Below the pieces are notes generated by a model, which made no database searches, was not told the origin of the DNA, and saw only the letters and a program-made list of their open reading frames with translations. Shown one piece after another: positions 8,966 to 17,527 of a stretch of 64,000 nt of DNA. The number at the start of each line of letters is the position of its first letter. The stretch's first letter is position 1. Source of the DNA: Lentimonas sp. CC4 (GTDB lineage Bacteria > Verrucomicrobiota > Verrucomicrobiia > Opitutales > Coraliomargaritaceae); the NCBI RefSeq assembly GCF_902728235.1, contig NZ_CACVBO010000001.1, positions 496,001-560,000 of the forward strand, in the 5' to 3' direction. Made by a program: the position numbers and the translations under genes.

Positions 8966-9055
8966 GAGAGTGAGGCGCTGCGCGCCTAGTGAGAGTGACA
9001 AAGTGAGAGTGTTAAAAAAATTCATTCCTAATTCCTAATTCCTAATTCCTAATTC
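8966..9055. repeat. Short tandem repeats between the two permease genes
   Basis: Two tandem blocks fill the operon gap. At 8966-9012 GTGAGAGTG recurs three times. At 9024-9055 the 7-base unit ATTCCTA recurs just over four times without change. They do not encode protein and add no recognisable signal. The same 7-bp period with other sequences appears at 27323, 29816 and 36121. Confidence 0.8.
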
Positions 9056-9059
9056 TCGG

Positions 9060-10406
9060 TCAGTCTCCAGGTGTAATCGGGTGAGGGCTCGCCGGAACGT
9101 TTAGATCGCTCGCGGGGTGTCGTTTCACTAATTTCGCCTCTAACAGCGCTACTAGTTTTTCGCCTAAGACGTGCTCCACCGCATCCGCATCGCGATCCAC
9201 TCGGCTCGTTGCCACATCAGCATATTCGATCAAATACAGTTCCCACAAACGGTGATTCCGGGTCACCTTCGCAGCAGCTTCCAACCCGGCCTCGGTCAGC
9301 GTAATGGAATCGTCCTTACCCACAGTATCGACCAATCCGTCGTCGTAAGCCTGCCCTAAAGTGCGGCGCAATTGACTATCGCTCCATGTGCGACGACCGC
9401 GCACCTGACGGAAAGGCACCGCACGAATGCGCAGACTCGTATCATCCGCTTCAAGAATTTCATACAACGCCCGCAACAGATGCTGGCGTCCAACACTTCG
9501 CTTTAAATTTAACTGACGCAGCCAACGCACCACCACGCCGCGCTCCCCACCAAACAACATACTAAATAAAAAGAACGCAGCCGCCACTAACACGATCACT
9601 GCCCCCGCCGGCATATTCGGAATCAACGCGCTCACGCTCGCTCCCATCCAACCGCTCACCCCACCGATCAGCGCAGAAAGCAATAACATCCGATCCAATC
9701 GATCCGTCCAAAAACGAGCCGCCGCCGCTGGTGTAATTAAAAATGCGATGATCAAGATCAACCCGACCGCTTGCAGACCAGCCACCGTCACCGCAGTGAC
9801 CAAAGCGATCAGCAACACGTCTAAAAACTTCACCGGCCAGCCCTGAGAAGCCGCATAAGATTCGTCGAAACAAAGCAGTCGAAACTCCTTAAAGAGTAAA
9901 CCTGACAACAGCAACACACTACCTGTCACCACAGACAGCAGTTTAAAATCACTCAACACCATCGATGCTGTCTTACCATAAATAAATGATTCCAATCCAG
10001 CCGCAGCACCTTCTGGCATTTTCGTCACCATGGTCAATAATGCCACACCCGCACCGAAAAATACGCTCAGCACAATCCCCATCGCCGCGTCATCTTTAAT
10101 CCGCGAACGATTACGAATAAATAAAACCGTGCCACACCCCAACACACCAGTGACCGTGGCCCCGAGTAATAATAGGGGCAACGACTTGCCCTGCCCGCCC
10201 ATCATCACACCGACGAAGAATGCAAGACACACACCCGGCAAAGTCGCATGCGACAATGTATCCCCCATCAACGAGCGTTTACGCAGCAACAAAAATCCGC
10301 CCATCAACCCACAGGCACAGCCCAGCAACATGGTGCAGATCACTACCAGTCGCGTATTATACTGACGCAACAGCAGCACATCGAAAATATCAGTCAGCTC
10401 AAACAT
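9060..10406 (-). CDS. mntC: Metal ABC permease fused to a DtxR/MntR-like domain
   Basis: A 448-residue fusion. Residues about 1-290 are an ABC-3 permease (GGFLLLRKRSLMGDTLSHATLPG, DDAAMGIVLSVFFGAGVALL, AVGLILIIAFLITPAAAARF). Residues about 305-435 read as the metalloregulator DtxR/MntR: a winged-helix part ending DDSITLTEAGLEAAAKVTRN, then the dimer/metal domain. The ligand set of that domain seems kept: His385 and the D-x-x-E-H group (Asp408, Glu411, His412). The C-terminal helix is followed by a Pro-rich tail. It is the third operon gene, starting 2 bases after the ATPase stop. The domain may sense cytosolic metal and gate transport, or act as a tethered repressor; both are inference. Confidence 0.87.
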   Translation of the reverse strand: MFELTDIFDVLLLRQYNTRLVVICTMLLGCACGLMGGFLLLRKRSLMGDTLSHATLPGVCLAFFVGVMMGGQGKSLPLLLLGATVTGVLGCGTVLFIRNRSRIKDDAAMGIVLSVFFGAGVALLTMVTKMPEGAAAGLESFIYGKTASMVLSDFKLLSVVTGSVLLLSGLLFKEFRLLCFDESYAASQGWPVKFLDVLLIALVTAVTVAGLQAVGLILIIAFLITPAAAARFWTDRLDRMLLLSALIGGVSGWMGASVSALIPNMPAGAVIVLVAAAFFLFSMLFGGERGVVVRWLRQLNLKRSVGRQHLLRALYEILEADDTSLRIRAVPFRQVRGRRTWSDSQLRRTLGQAYDDGLVDTVGKDDSITLTEAGLEAAAKVTRNHRLWELYLIEYADVATSRVDRDADAVEHVLGEKLVALLEAKLVKRHPASDLNVPASPHPITPGD

Positions 10407-10408
10407 CC

Positions 10409-11221
10409 CTACAACGATTTCGCCAATGCCTGCGCGGCTTCACTCAACAGCGACAGTTTGCCACCATACGTCTTGCGAAGGTTCTCTTCGTGAAACACAT
10501 CCTTCGTCGGCCCCGACGCGACGACGCGCATGTTCAGCAGCACCGTCCAATCAAAATACTGCGGCACCGTGGCCAAATCGTGATGCACCACTAGGCAGGT
10601 CTTACCGCGCTGCTGCAATTCCTTAAGCAACTCAACAATCGCCCGCTCGGTCGCGGCATCCACCGCAGCAAACGGCTCATCCATAAAATAAACATCCGCA
10701 TCCTGCACCAAGGCACGCGCAAGAAAGGTGCGTTGCTGCTGCCCGCCTGATAACTGACTGATTTGTCGATGTGCATAATCCGCAAGGCCAACACGATCCA
10801 GCGCCTGCAAGGCCAACGCTTTTGAGCGCTTACTCACGCGGCGAAACCATCCGAGTTTACCATACGTCCCCATCGCCACCACATCCAAGGCGCTCACCGG
10901 AAAGTCCCAGTCCACACTCTCGCGCTGAGGCACATACCCGACTCGCTTGCGCGCTTTGGCATAGGTCTCTCCATAAATCGAAACCTCCCCCGACGTGCGC
11001 GGAATCAAATCCAAACAAGCTTTAATCAACGTGCTCTTTCCGGCCCCATTCGGGCCAACGATACTGACTAACTTCCCCTCGGGGATCTCGAGGTCAATAT
11101 CCCAAACCACTGGCTTACGATGATACGCCACCGTCAAATCACGAATCACCAGAGGTAATGACTGACCCGACGCACCGACCAACGGCGCGGACTGTAATTG
11201 TTCTTTGGAGACTGTGTTCAT
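10409..11221 (-). CDS. mntB: Metal ABC transporter ATP-binding protein (MntB/TroB-like)
   Basis: ATPase subunit of the importer, 270 residues. Walker A is GPNGAGKST (56-64), the ABC signature is LSGGQQQRTFLARAL and Walker B is DVYFMDEPFAAVD, followed by an H-loop in CLVVHHDLATVP. Q-loop and other core elements match Mn/Zn-type ATPases (YGKLGWFRRVSKRSK region). The N-terminal ~20 residues before the core are an extension. The sequence around its start codon is partly duplicated at 11766-11778, on the far side of the GxxExxY cassette. It is separated from the binding-protein gene by that cassette. Confidence 0.88.
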   Translation of the reverse strand: MNTVSKEQLQSAPLVGASGQSLPLVIRDLTVAYHRKPVVWDIDLEIPEGKLVSIVGPNGAGKSTLIKACLDLIPRTSGEVSIYGETYAKARKRVGYVPQRESVDWDFPVSALDVVAMGTYGKLGWFRRVSKRSKALALQALDRVGLADYAHRQISQLSGGQQQRTFLARALVQDADVYFMDEPFAAVDAATERAIVELLKELQQRGKTCLVVHHDLATVPQYFDWTVLLNMRVVASGPTKDVFHEENLRKTYGGKLSLLSEAAQALAKSL

Positions 11222-11236
11222 AATTAAAATGGTTTA

Positions 11237-11267
11237 GGCCACAAAAAGGCACGAAGATACACAAAAA
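11237..11267. repeat. Left flank repeat of the GxxExxY cassette
   Basis: A 31-base block made of about three degenerate ~10-base units (GGCCACAAAAA, GGCACGAAGA, TACACAAAAA). It is identical in all 31 positions to 11792-11822. The sequence at 11672-11710 is a related block in inverted orientation, so the gene between them is bracketed by inverted repeats. Confidence 0.8.
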
Positions 11268-11273
11268 CTAAGA

Positions 11274-11654
11274 CTACACAATTGGGTCTAAAATGTAGCG
11301 CTTGATAAATAACTTCGGGCTACCAAAATTAATTAGCAGTCCGTATTTTTTACCACTGCCTCGTAGATAACCCAACAATTGAGCGACATGATCGTCATTG
11401 ACTGCGCGCACTGCTTTCAATTCGACGATAATCTCCCCCGAGACAAGTAAGTCGGCATTCAAATCACCAAGTATGGTGCCGTCTTCATCATAAACTGGGG
11501 CTTGCTGCTGAACTACAATTTCCAGTTTTTTGAGTCGATGAGCCAATCCGTTCTCATAAATCTTCTCAAGATGCCCGTGGCGCAAATGCTTATGCAACCC
11601 GAACGAGCATTCTCGGATCGTATCACAAAGGTGGTTAATGTCTGTTTCATTCAT
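11274..11654 (-). CDS. GxxExxY family protein (PDDEXK-like nuclease fold)
   Basis: A 126-residue protein with the family's name-giving motif G27-x-x-E30-x-x-Y33 (GHLEKIYENGL). It also has the PD-(D/E)XK-like pattern Asp68 ... Glu78-x-Lys80 (NADLLVSGEIIVELK), followed by HVAQLLGYLRGSGKKYGLLINFG. A good ribosome-binding site (AGGAGG) precedes the ATG at 11654. Biological role is unknown; the fold suggests nucleic-acid cleavage or binding. It sits inside the metal-transport operon but has no link to transport, and its flanks are inverted short repeats. A decayed copy lies beside it at 11792-11912. It is best read as a cassette that entered the operon. Confidence 0.85.
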   Translation of the reverse strand: MNETDINHLCDTIRECSFGLHKHLRHGHLEKIYENGLAHRLKKLEIVVQQQAPVYDEDGTILGDLNADLLVSGEIIVELKAVRAVNDDHVAQLLGYLRGSGKKYGLLINFGSPKLFIKRYILDPIV

Positions 11655-11671
11655 ATTTTCATCCTCCTATA

Positions 11672-11710
11672 TTTTTGTGCTCTTTTGTGCCTTTTCGTGG
11701 CTAAAAAAAA
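11672..11710. repeat. Right flank repeat of the GxxExxY cassette
   Basis: Degenerate units TTTTTGTGCTC, TTTTGTGCC, TTTTCGTGGC and an A run. In inverted orientation it resembles the 31-base left flank at 11237-11267. A sister block is at 11876-11911. A small hairpin (AGCGCG/CGCGCT) follows at about 11714-11732. Confidence 0.7.
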
Positions 11711-11765
11711 CCAGCGCGAAACTCCGCGCTGCCCCCATCGTATCCATGGTATATATCCTTTGACT

Positions 11766-11912
11766 ACTGTGTTCATAAAGGAAATCCATCAGGCCACAAA
11801 AAGGCACGAAGATACACAAAAAGTATAGCGCTGGGTTCAAGACGTCGCTTCATTTACATTTTCATCCTCCTAACTTTTTGTGCGTTGTTGTGCCTTTTTG
11901 TGGCTAAAAAGA
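11766..11912 (-). pseudogene. Deleted second copy of the GxxExxY cassette
   Basis: Beside the intact cassette is a ~120-base remnant that keeps both outer parts but lost the middle. It has the identical 31-base flank (11792-11822) and a related right flank (11876-11911). It also has the same leader with an AGGAGG site followed by AUG, which now meets a UAA at the second codon. Its 3' end still reads Arg-Arg-Leu-Glu-Pro, like Arg-Tyr-Ile-Leu-Asp-Pro of the intact gene. It is preceded by 13 bases (11766-11778) identical to the start region of the ATPase gene (11211-11223). Together these indicate a tandem duplication followed by internal deletion. Confidence 0.6.
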
Positions 11913-12905
<993 letters not shown>

Positions 12906-13210
12906 AATTTGACCATTCAAAGTAGAACCCTCCGCGTGTCAACTCGTGATATATCACTTAGTCGCGTAGACCTCAGTCGTAGAGCCCAACATCTTTCCTC
13001 AAAGTAAACGTTCCCAGTCAAATACTGACCATTTATCAATGAATATACGCATGGCGCTTCAACTGCCAGGCTTACAGGTTATAAGCTGAATGCCTACCAT
13101 TCATATCCCCAGCAGAAAAGAAGTCACCCGCACGTCACTCACGACAACAACCAAGCCGACGCCCCTACCCCACGAGCAATCATCAGCACCCCTCTAAAAC
13201 AAACTTAGAT
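12906..13210. other. Divergent intergenic region between mntA and the fucosidase
   Basis: 305 bases without a gene. A 12-base perfect palindrome GTGATATATCAC lies at 12946-12957, about 41 bases upstream of the mntA start. It is a candidate metalloregulator site, but it matches no named box closely. Short ATGAATAT/ATTCATAT segments near 13037 and 13098 are inverted. No clear promoter hexamers can be claimed. Confidence 0.4.
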
Positions 13211-15004
13211 ATGAGCTATAAACATTTATTCACAATCTCGCTGCTAGTAGCATCCACCTCCTTTGCGGCACGCTACCACGCTCCACATACCGATGGTATC
13301 GAGCCCTACTACCAACCAGAGGAGACTGTGCGCTACATGAGCGGCCTGTCAGAAGAAGAACGCGCCACTTTGTTTGCCAAAGAAGGTGCGATCGATTGGT
13401 GGCTCGATGCCCGCTTCGGTATCTTTGTCCACTGGGGGCCGAGCTCCATGCTTAAATGCTCCATGAGTTGGGGCCGCATGGGGCCACGCCCGCAGCACTC
13501 CACCGATGGCACAGTCAAAAAAGGCATCCCGCAGGAAATCTACGACAATCAATACAAGTTGCTCGAAGCCGCTGAGTTCGACGCAGATGAATGGATCAAG
13601 CTCGTCAAAGACTCCGGCGCAAAATACTTCCTCTTCACCACCAAGCACCATGATGGGTTCAGCACTTATGACAGTGCGGTGACCGATTACGACATCATGA
13701 ACACACCCTTCGGCCGCGACATGACCCGCGAGATCGTCGAAGCGTGCAATAAATACGACATCAAAATCGGCTTCTACTATTCTCAGCCCGATTGGAATCA
13801 CCCGCTCTACGCCGCGGGTGAAAATGAACAATACTGCGAAGCGTTCCTCTTTCCGCAAATCCGCGAGTTGCTGACCAACTACGGCAAGATCGATATCATG
13901 TGGTTCGATGGCCTCGGTCGCAATCCCGACACTTGGCAAAGCCCGAAGCTAATGCAAATGATCCGCGAGCTACAACCGGATATCATCACGAATCACCGCT
14001 TCGCACACCCGCCCGCACACATGGGCGACTTTGACGGCCCAGAGCGTAGCATCGGTCGCTTTCAAACCAATCGCCCTTGGGAAACCTGCACCGTCATCGG
14101 CGGTGGCTGGGCTTGGATGGGCGACGCACCTGCCATGCCACTCCCGCAAGCGATCAGCTTACTGGTGCGTTGTGCTGGCGGTGGCGGCAACCTCGCACTC
14201 GGTGTCGGCCCCAATGGCGATGGCGAGTTCCTTCCAGACCACAAAAAGCGCCTGCTCCAAATGGGCGACTGGCTCAAGCAATACGGCGAAACCATCTACG
14301 GCACACAGGGCGGCCCTTACATCTCCGGCCCTTGGGGTGCAGCGACCTACAAAGACGACACCGTCTATCTACACATCCTAGCCAACTGGTCGGGCAAACT
14401 CACCCTCCCCGCGCTCCCCGCGAAAATGCTCAGCACCACAGTGCTCTCCGGCGGAACGGCACAGGTGCAACAAACCGACGATGCACTCACCATTTCGATG
14501 GATCCGAAAGACATCAACCCCGTCAACACCGTGATTGCGCTGAAGCTCGATCAATCGGCCGCAAACATCACACCGATCCCAACGATCAGCCTACCACTCT
14601 CCATTGGCGCAACCGCCACAGCGTCTTCCGAAAAGAGCGCGAAGCATACTGCAAACTCAATCGTAGCTGGCGACCTGAAGGAATTCTCCGAAGGCATCAT
14701 GGTTAAAAGCTCATGGAGTCCAGCCCCCAAGGACAAGGCACCGTGGATTCAAATCGAACTCACAGAATCACAATCTGTATCACAAATTCAAATACGCGAA
14801 GGCAAGTTCGGCGCAGCCAGTCGAGTCAAAGCATTCGTCCTCGAAGCCAAAGTCGATGGCGCATGGCAGGCCATCTATGCAGGCAAGCGAATCGGCGGCG
14901 ACTTCGGCCTAGTCCTGAGCGAACCAGTCACCAGCGACACCTTTCGGCTACGGATAATCAAATGGCAAGGCGGACTCAACATTAACGAATTAGAGTTATT
15001 TTAG
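13211..15004 (+). CDS. Secreted alpha-L-fucosidase, GH29, with C-terminal CBM-like domain
   Basis: Hydrolyses terminal alpha-L-fucose; 597 residues. A signal peptide (MSYKHLFTISLLVASTSFAA) leads to the GH29 barrel: WWLDARFGIFVHWG (63-76), KHHDGF (145-150), FYYSQPDW (188-195) and IMWFDGLG, in which Asp233 aligns with the family nucleophile. A late block GGGGNLALGVGPNGDGEF closes the barrel. Residues about 365-440 form a beta domain. From about 465 a discoidin-like module (ATASSEKSAKHTANSIVAGD ... WIQIELTESQSVSQIQIRE) probably binds carbohydrate. With the esterase and sulfatases that follow, it suggests breakdown of a sulfated, acetylated fucose polymer such as fucoidan. The next gene starts 13 bases downstream. 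Confidence 0.93.
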   Translation: MSYKHLFTISLLVASTSFAARYHAPHTDGIEPYYQPEETVRYMSGLSEEERATLFAKEGAIDWWLDARFGIFVHWGPSSMLKCSMSWGRMGPRPQHSTDGTVKKGIPQEIYDNQYKLLEAAEFDADEWIKLVKDSGAKYFLFTTKHHDGFSTYDSAVTDYDIMNTPFGRDMTREIVEACNKYDIKIGFYYSQPDWNHPLYAAGENEQYCEAFLFPQIRELLTNYGKIDIMWFDGLGRNPDTWQSPKLMQMIRELQPDIITNHRFAHPPAHMGDFDGPERSIGRFQTNRPWETCTVIGGGWAWMGDAPAMPLPQAISLLVRCAGGGGNLALGVGPNGDGEFLPDHKKRLLQMGDWLKQYGETIYGTQGGPYISGPWGAATYKDDTVYLHILANWSGKLTLPALPAKMLSTTVLSGGTAQVQQTDDALTISMDPKDINPVNTVIALKLDQSAANITPIPTISLPLSIGATATASSEKSAKHTANSIVAGDLKEFSEGIMVKSSWSPAPKDKAPWIQIELTESQSVSQIQIREGKFGAASRVKAFVLEAKVDGAWQAIYAGKRIGGDFGLVLSEPVTSDTFRLRIIKWQGGLNINELELF

Positions 15005-15017
15005 TAGATATAGCACA

Positions 15018-16076
15018 ATGAAGCCCCTATCCATCACTTGCCTACTCGCGATCACGAGCATCGCCTCCGCGAGTCAAAGCATCTCCAGTGATGATGCACG
15101 TATCCAAACTCTGGGCACGAAATACATCAAGCAGGCGGAGTCCGGCACTCAGTATCAACGTCACCGCGAAGACGTGCTGCAAAGTCCGCGTAAACAACTC
15201 GGTATCAACCCCGACAAAGCGCGCAACACCAGCGGCATCGTGCTGGCCTTCAATAGCGACAGTAAAAACATCACCGCCCATTTCGATATTCTCGCAGCCA
15301 ACTATATGGGCTCTGGCTTTGGCGCCTTTGAGAACGGCGAACTCATTGAGGAATTGAAGCTCAAGGCGAAAGATAAAACCGCCACGCTTAAATTCACTTC
15401 AAAATCCAAAGGGAGTTCACTCTACGAAATCGCACTCCCCAGCTTTGCCTACGTCGCGTTCAAGGGGCTCACCATCGACGCCGGCGCTGATCTGCAACAA
15501 AACCCTGCGCTCGACAAGAGGATCTATGTCGCGCTCGGCGACTCCATCAGCCACGGCGTCGGCCAGGACGGTGCGACGCACAAGACATGGCCCTTTCTGC
15601 TGTCACGTCAGCTCAACGCCGAAGTCTTCAACCTAGCCGTTGGTGGTGGTAAGATTTCAGTGCCAACAGCCGCCATGCTTTCCGATTGGGAACAGATCGA
15701 CCTCATCACCGTGCTCATCGGCTACAATGATCTGCATTTCGATGCCAAAACACCCGCTGCCTACGCAGCGAAATACAACGAACTACTCGACACCATTCGC
15801 GCCAACCATCCGAATACTAAAATCTACTGCATCAGCTTACTCTACACCGATAAGCCAACCGCCAAGTCAGGGCACACCGCCGATGAATTCCGTGCAGCAC
15901 TCACGCAGGTGATTACCCAGCGCAAGTCCAGCGACAAGCACCTCTTCCTCGTCAAAGGCGACAGCATCACCTCCAAGAAGAATCTGCGCGCCGATAATGA
16001 CAAAGACCCCGTGCACCTCGGCGTCGAGGGCGCTGCAATGTTGGCCAATGAATTGGCAGCGATCATACAACGATAG
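15018..16076 (+). CDS. Secreted SGNH/GDSL-type carbohydrate esterase
   Basis: A 352-residue secreted hydrolase, probably an acetyl esterase on polysaccharide. After the signal peptide (to about residue 19) comes a beta-sandwich N-terminal domain (about 30-160), as in two-domain carbohydrate esterases. Then comes the SGNH domain: block I GDSISHG with Ser176, block II Gly in AVGGGK, block III GYND with Asn237, and block V DPVHLG with Asp330 and His333. All four catalytic residues are present. It starts 13 bases after the fucosidase stop and is likely co-transcribed. Deacetylation would help the fucosidase and sulfatase reach their substrate; the substrate is inferred from context. Confidence 0.85.
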   Translation: MKPLSITCLLAITSIASASQSISSDDARIQTLGTKYIKQAESGTQYQRHREDVLQSPRKQLGINPDKARNTSGIVLAFNSDSKNITAHFDILAANYMGSGFGAFENGELIEELKLKAKDKTATLKFTSKSKGSSLYEIALPSFAYVAFKGLTIDAGADLQQNPALDKRIYVALGDSISHGVGQDGATHKTWPFLLSRQLNAEVFNLAVGGGKISVPTAAMLSDWEQIDLITVLIGYNDLHFDAKTPAAYAAKYNELLDTIRANHPNTKIYCISLLYTDKPTAKSGHTADEFRAALTQVITQRKSSDKHLFLVKGDSITSKKNLRADNDKDPVHLGVEGAAMLANELAAIIQR

Positions 16077-16088
16077 AGGGCCCCAAAG

Positions 16089-16394
16089 ATGAAACGCCTG
16101 ATCTCCATCTGTTTTGCACTACAATGCATCGCCATGCTCATTGTATATACATCGAGCACTAACGTGGGTGCATCCCAGCGATTACAACAGAATTGGGTAT
16201 TTCACCATGGCGAAGCACAAGGTGCGAGCAGCATCAAAGGCGATACCGATGCGATAAAACTAGCGATCGAAGAACACGGCCACATGTGCATCGACTGCTT
16301 CTGCTGGTTATTGAACAACAACAACTTCGCGCATCGTAAATTTATAGTAAAAGAAATTGTAGAGTTCGTAAAATCAACGGAGAGCGGTAAATAA
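16089..16394 (+). CDS. Small secreted protein of unknown function
   Basis: A 101-residue protein that I do not recognise. An N-terminal hydrophobic segment (about residues 4-20, LISICFALQCIAMLIVYT) could be a signal peptide or anchor. A cysteine-rich motif HMCIDCFCWLL sits near residue 66-76, followed by a basic helix (RKFIVKEIVEFVK). It follows the esterase stop by 12 bases on the same strand, so it may be the last gene of the fucosidase-esterase unit. The purine-rich stretch before the start is a weak ribosome site. It could be a false gene, but its coding frame and spacing support it. Confidence 0.55.
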   Translation: MKRLISICFALQCIAMLIVYTSSTNVGASQRLQQNWVFHHGEAQGASSIKGDTDAIKLAIEEHGHMCIDCFCWLLNNNNFAHRKFIVKEIVEFVKSTESGK

Positions 16395-16488
16395 TCATCC
16401 TGTAATACATTTGTGAAACCACTGTAGATCGCGTTTTCTGTGAGATACTTCACAAATCTAACTCTACACCACCCCCCCCTGCAGAACT

Positions 16489-17268
16489 ATGACTAAACTC
16501 ACCCCCTATATCCTCGGCGCATCGCTTTGCTTTGCAGGCGCCGCCTCAGCTCAAGTTCTTGTTGAGCAGTTCCTATTTGAAGATGGTGTTGGAACCAATC
16601 TCACCGCGGCAACAAACTCGGTTGGCACTGCTACTTTTGGTGGAACAACAACCGTTGCCGAGAATGCCAGTGGAGATATGGTTTTTGGAGTCGATGCCAC
16701 CAATGGTAATTATTTCAACAATGGCACTTTGACTGAAGCCAGCGGCTATAGTGTAGGCACACTAGAGTTACAATACACAGTAACTGGATACGATATGTCT
16801 AATACAGCAGACCCTTCTGGTGCAAGTGCTGGCTTTGGTTTTAGAGATGCTAACAACACTGACCTTTTTCTTTTTCGTCTACAGCACCAGAACAATTCAG
16901 TTCGCCTACAGCACCGCATCGGAACGACAAATACTGATCTGTTTGACTTCGGAAATGAAGTGGATACTTTCACGACTTTAGCTCTTCGCGCTGTGGCTAA
17001 TTTGGGCACAGATAAGGTCGACTTTTATTGGTCTATTGATGGTGCTGCGGAGTCTTCAAGTCTTGGTGTCACAATTGGTGGCACAGGGCTAGCAGCGGTC
17101 ACTAATTTGCGCACTGCTGCAACTCTCAATAGCACTGATATGGCTGCTGGGGACTTTGTTTCCGTCGAGTCCGTATCAGTTTTTTATACCGTTCCAGAGC
17201 CCAGTTCTTACGCGTTGATCGCGGGTCTTCTTGGGTTGACTGCAGTGATGATTCGCCGTCGTGCTTAA
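16489..17268 (+). CDS. PEP-CTERM sorted protein
   Basis: A 259-residue exported protein. It has a signal peptide (MTKLTPYILGASLCFAGAASAQ), then a Thr/Asn/Gly-rich beta-sandwich-like body resembling a lectin/glucanase-like fold (GFGFRDANNTDLFLFRLQ, VDFYWSIDG). At the C-terminus is the sorting tag VPEPSSYALIAGLLGLTAVMIRRRA: Pro-Glu-Pro-Ser, a membrane helix, then Arg-Arg-Arg. PEP-CTERM proteins are processed by exosortase and placed at the cell surface or in exopolysaccharide. Base composition is more AT-rich than the neighbouring genes. A strong terminator follows. The molecular role is unknown. Confidence 0.85.
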   Translation: MTKLTPYILGASLCFAGAASAQVLVEQFLFEDGVGTNLTAATNSVGTATFGGTTTVAENASGDMVFGVDATNGNYFNNGTLTEASGYSVGTLELQYTVTGYDMSNTADPSGASAGFGFRDANNTDLFLFRLQHQNNSVRLQHRIGTTNTDLFDFGNEVDTFTTLALRAVANLGTDKVDFYWSIDGAAESSSLGVTIGGTGLAAVTNLRTAATLNSTDMAAGDFVSVESVSVFYTVPEPSSYALIAGLLGLTAVMIRRRA

Positions 17269-17292
17269 GTCCTAAGTTAGACGCAAATTTAC

Positions 17293-17323
17293 AAAAGCCT
17301 CCGTGAAAACGGAGGCTTTTTTT
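17293..17323 (+). terminator. Intrinsic terminator of the PEP-CTERM gene
   Basis: A 12-bp stem (17293-17304 with 17309-17320), a GAAA loop and a run of seven T. It is 24 bases after the stop codon. Confidence 0.92.
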
Positions 17324-17527
17324 GTCGAAAGTTGCATGCGCTTTTCTTCGCATGGTGGTAGAGGCCAAAGCCGCGCGTAAGGAACTGTCGCGAAAGTGCA
17401 CGTATGAATCACAACCGCGATAAGTATCATTGAAAAAGGCACTCCCCCTCTCGCTAAAAAGAGTTACCTTTAGCATTCTATTTCCTTCACCTCGATTTGT
17501 ATTCAGATACCCCATCCACCATTTTCA

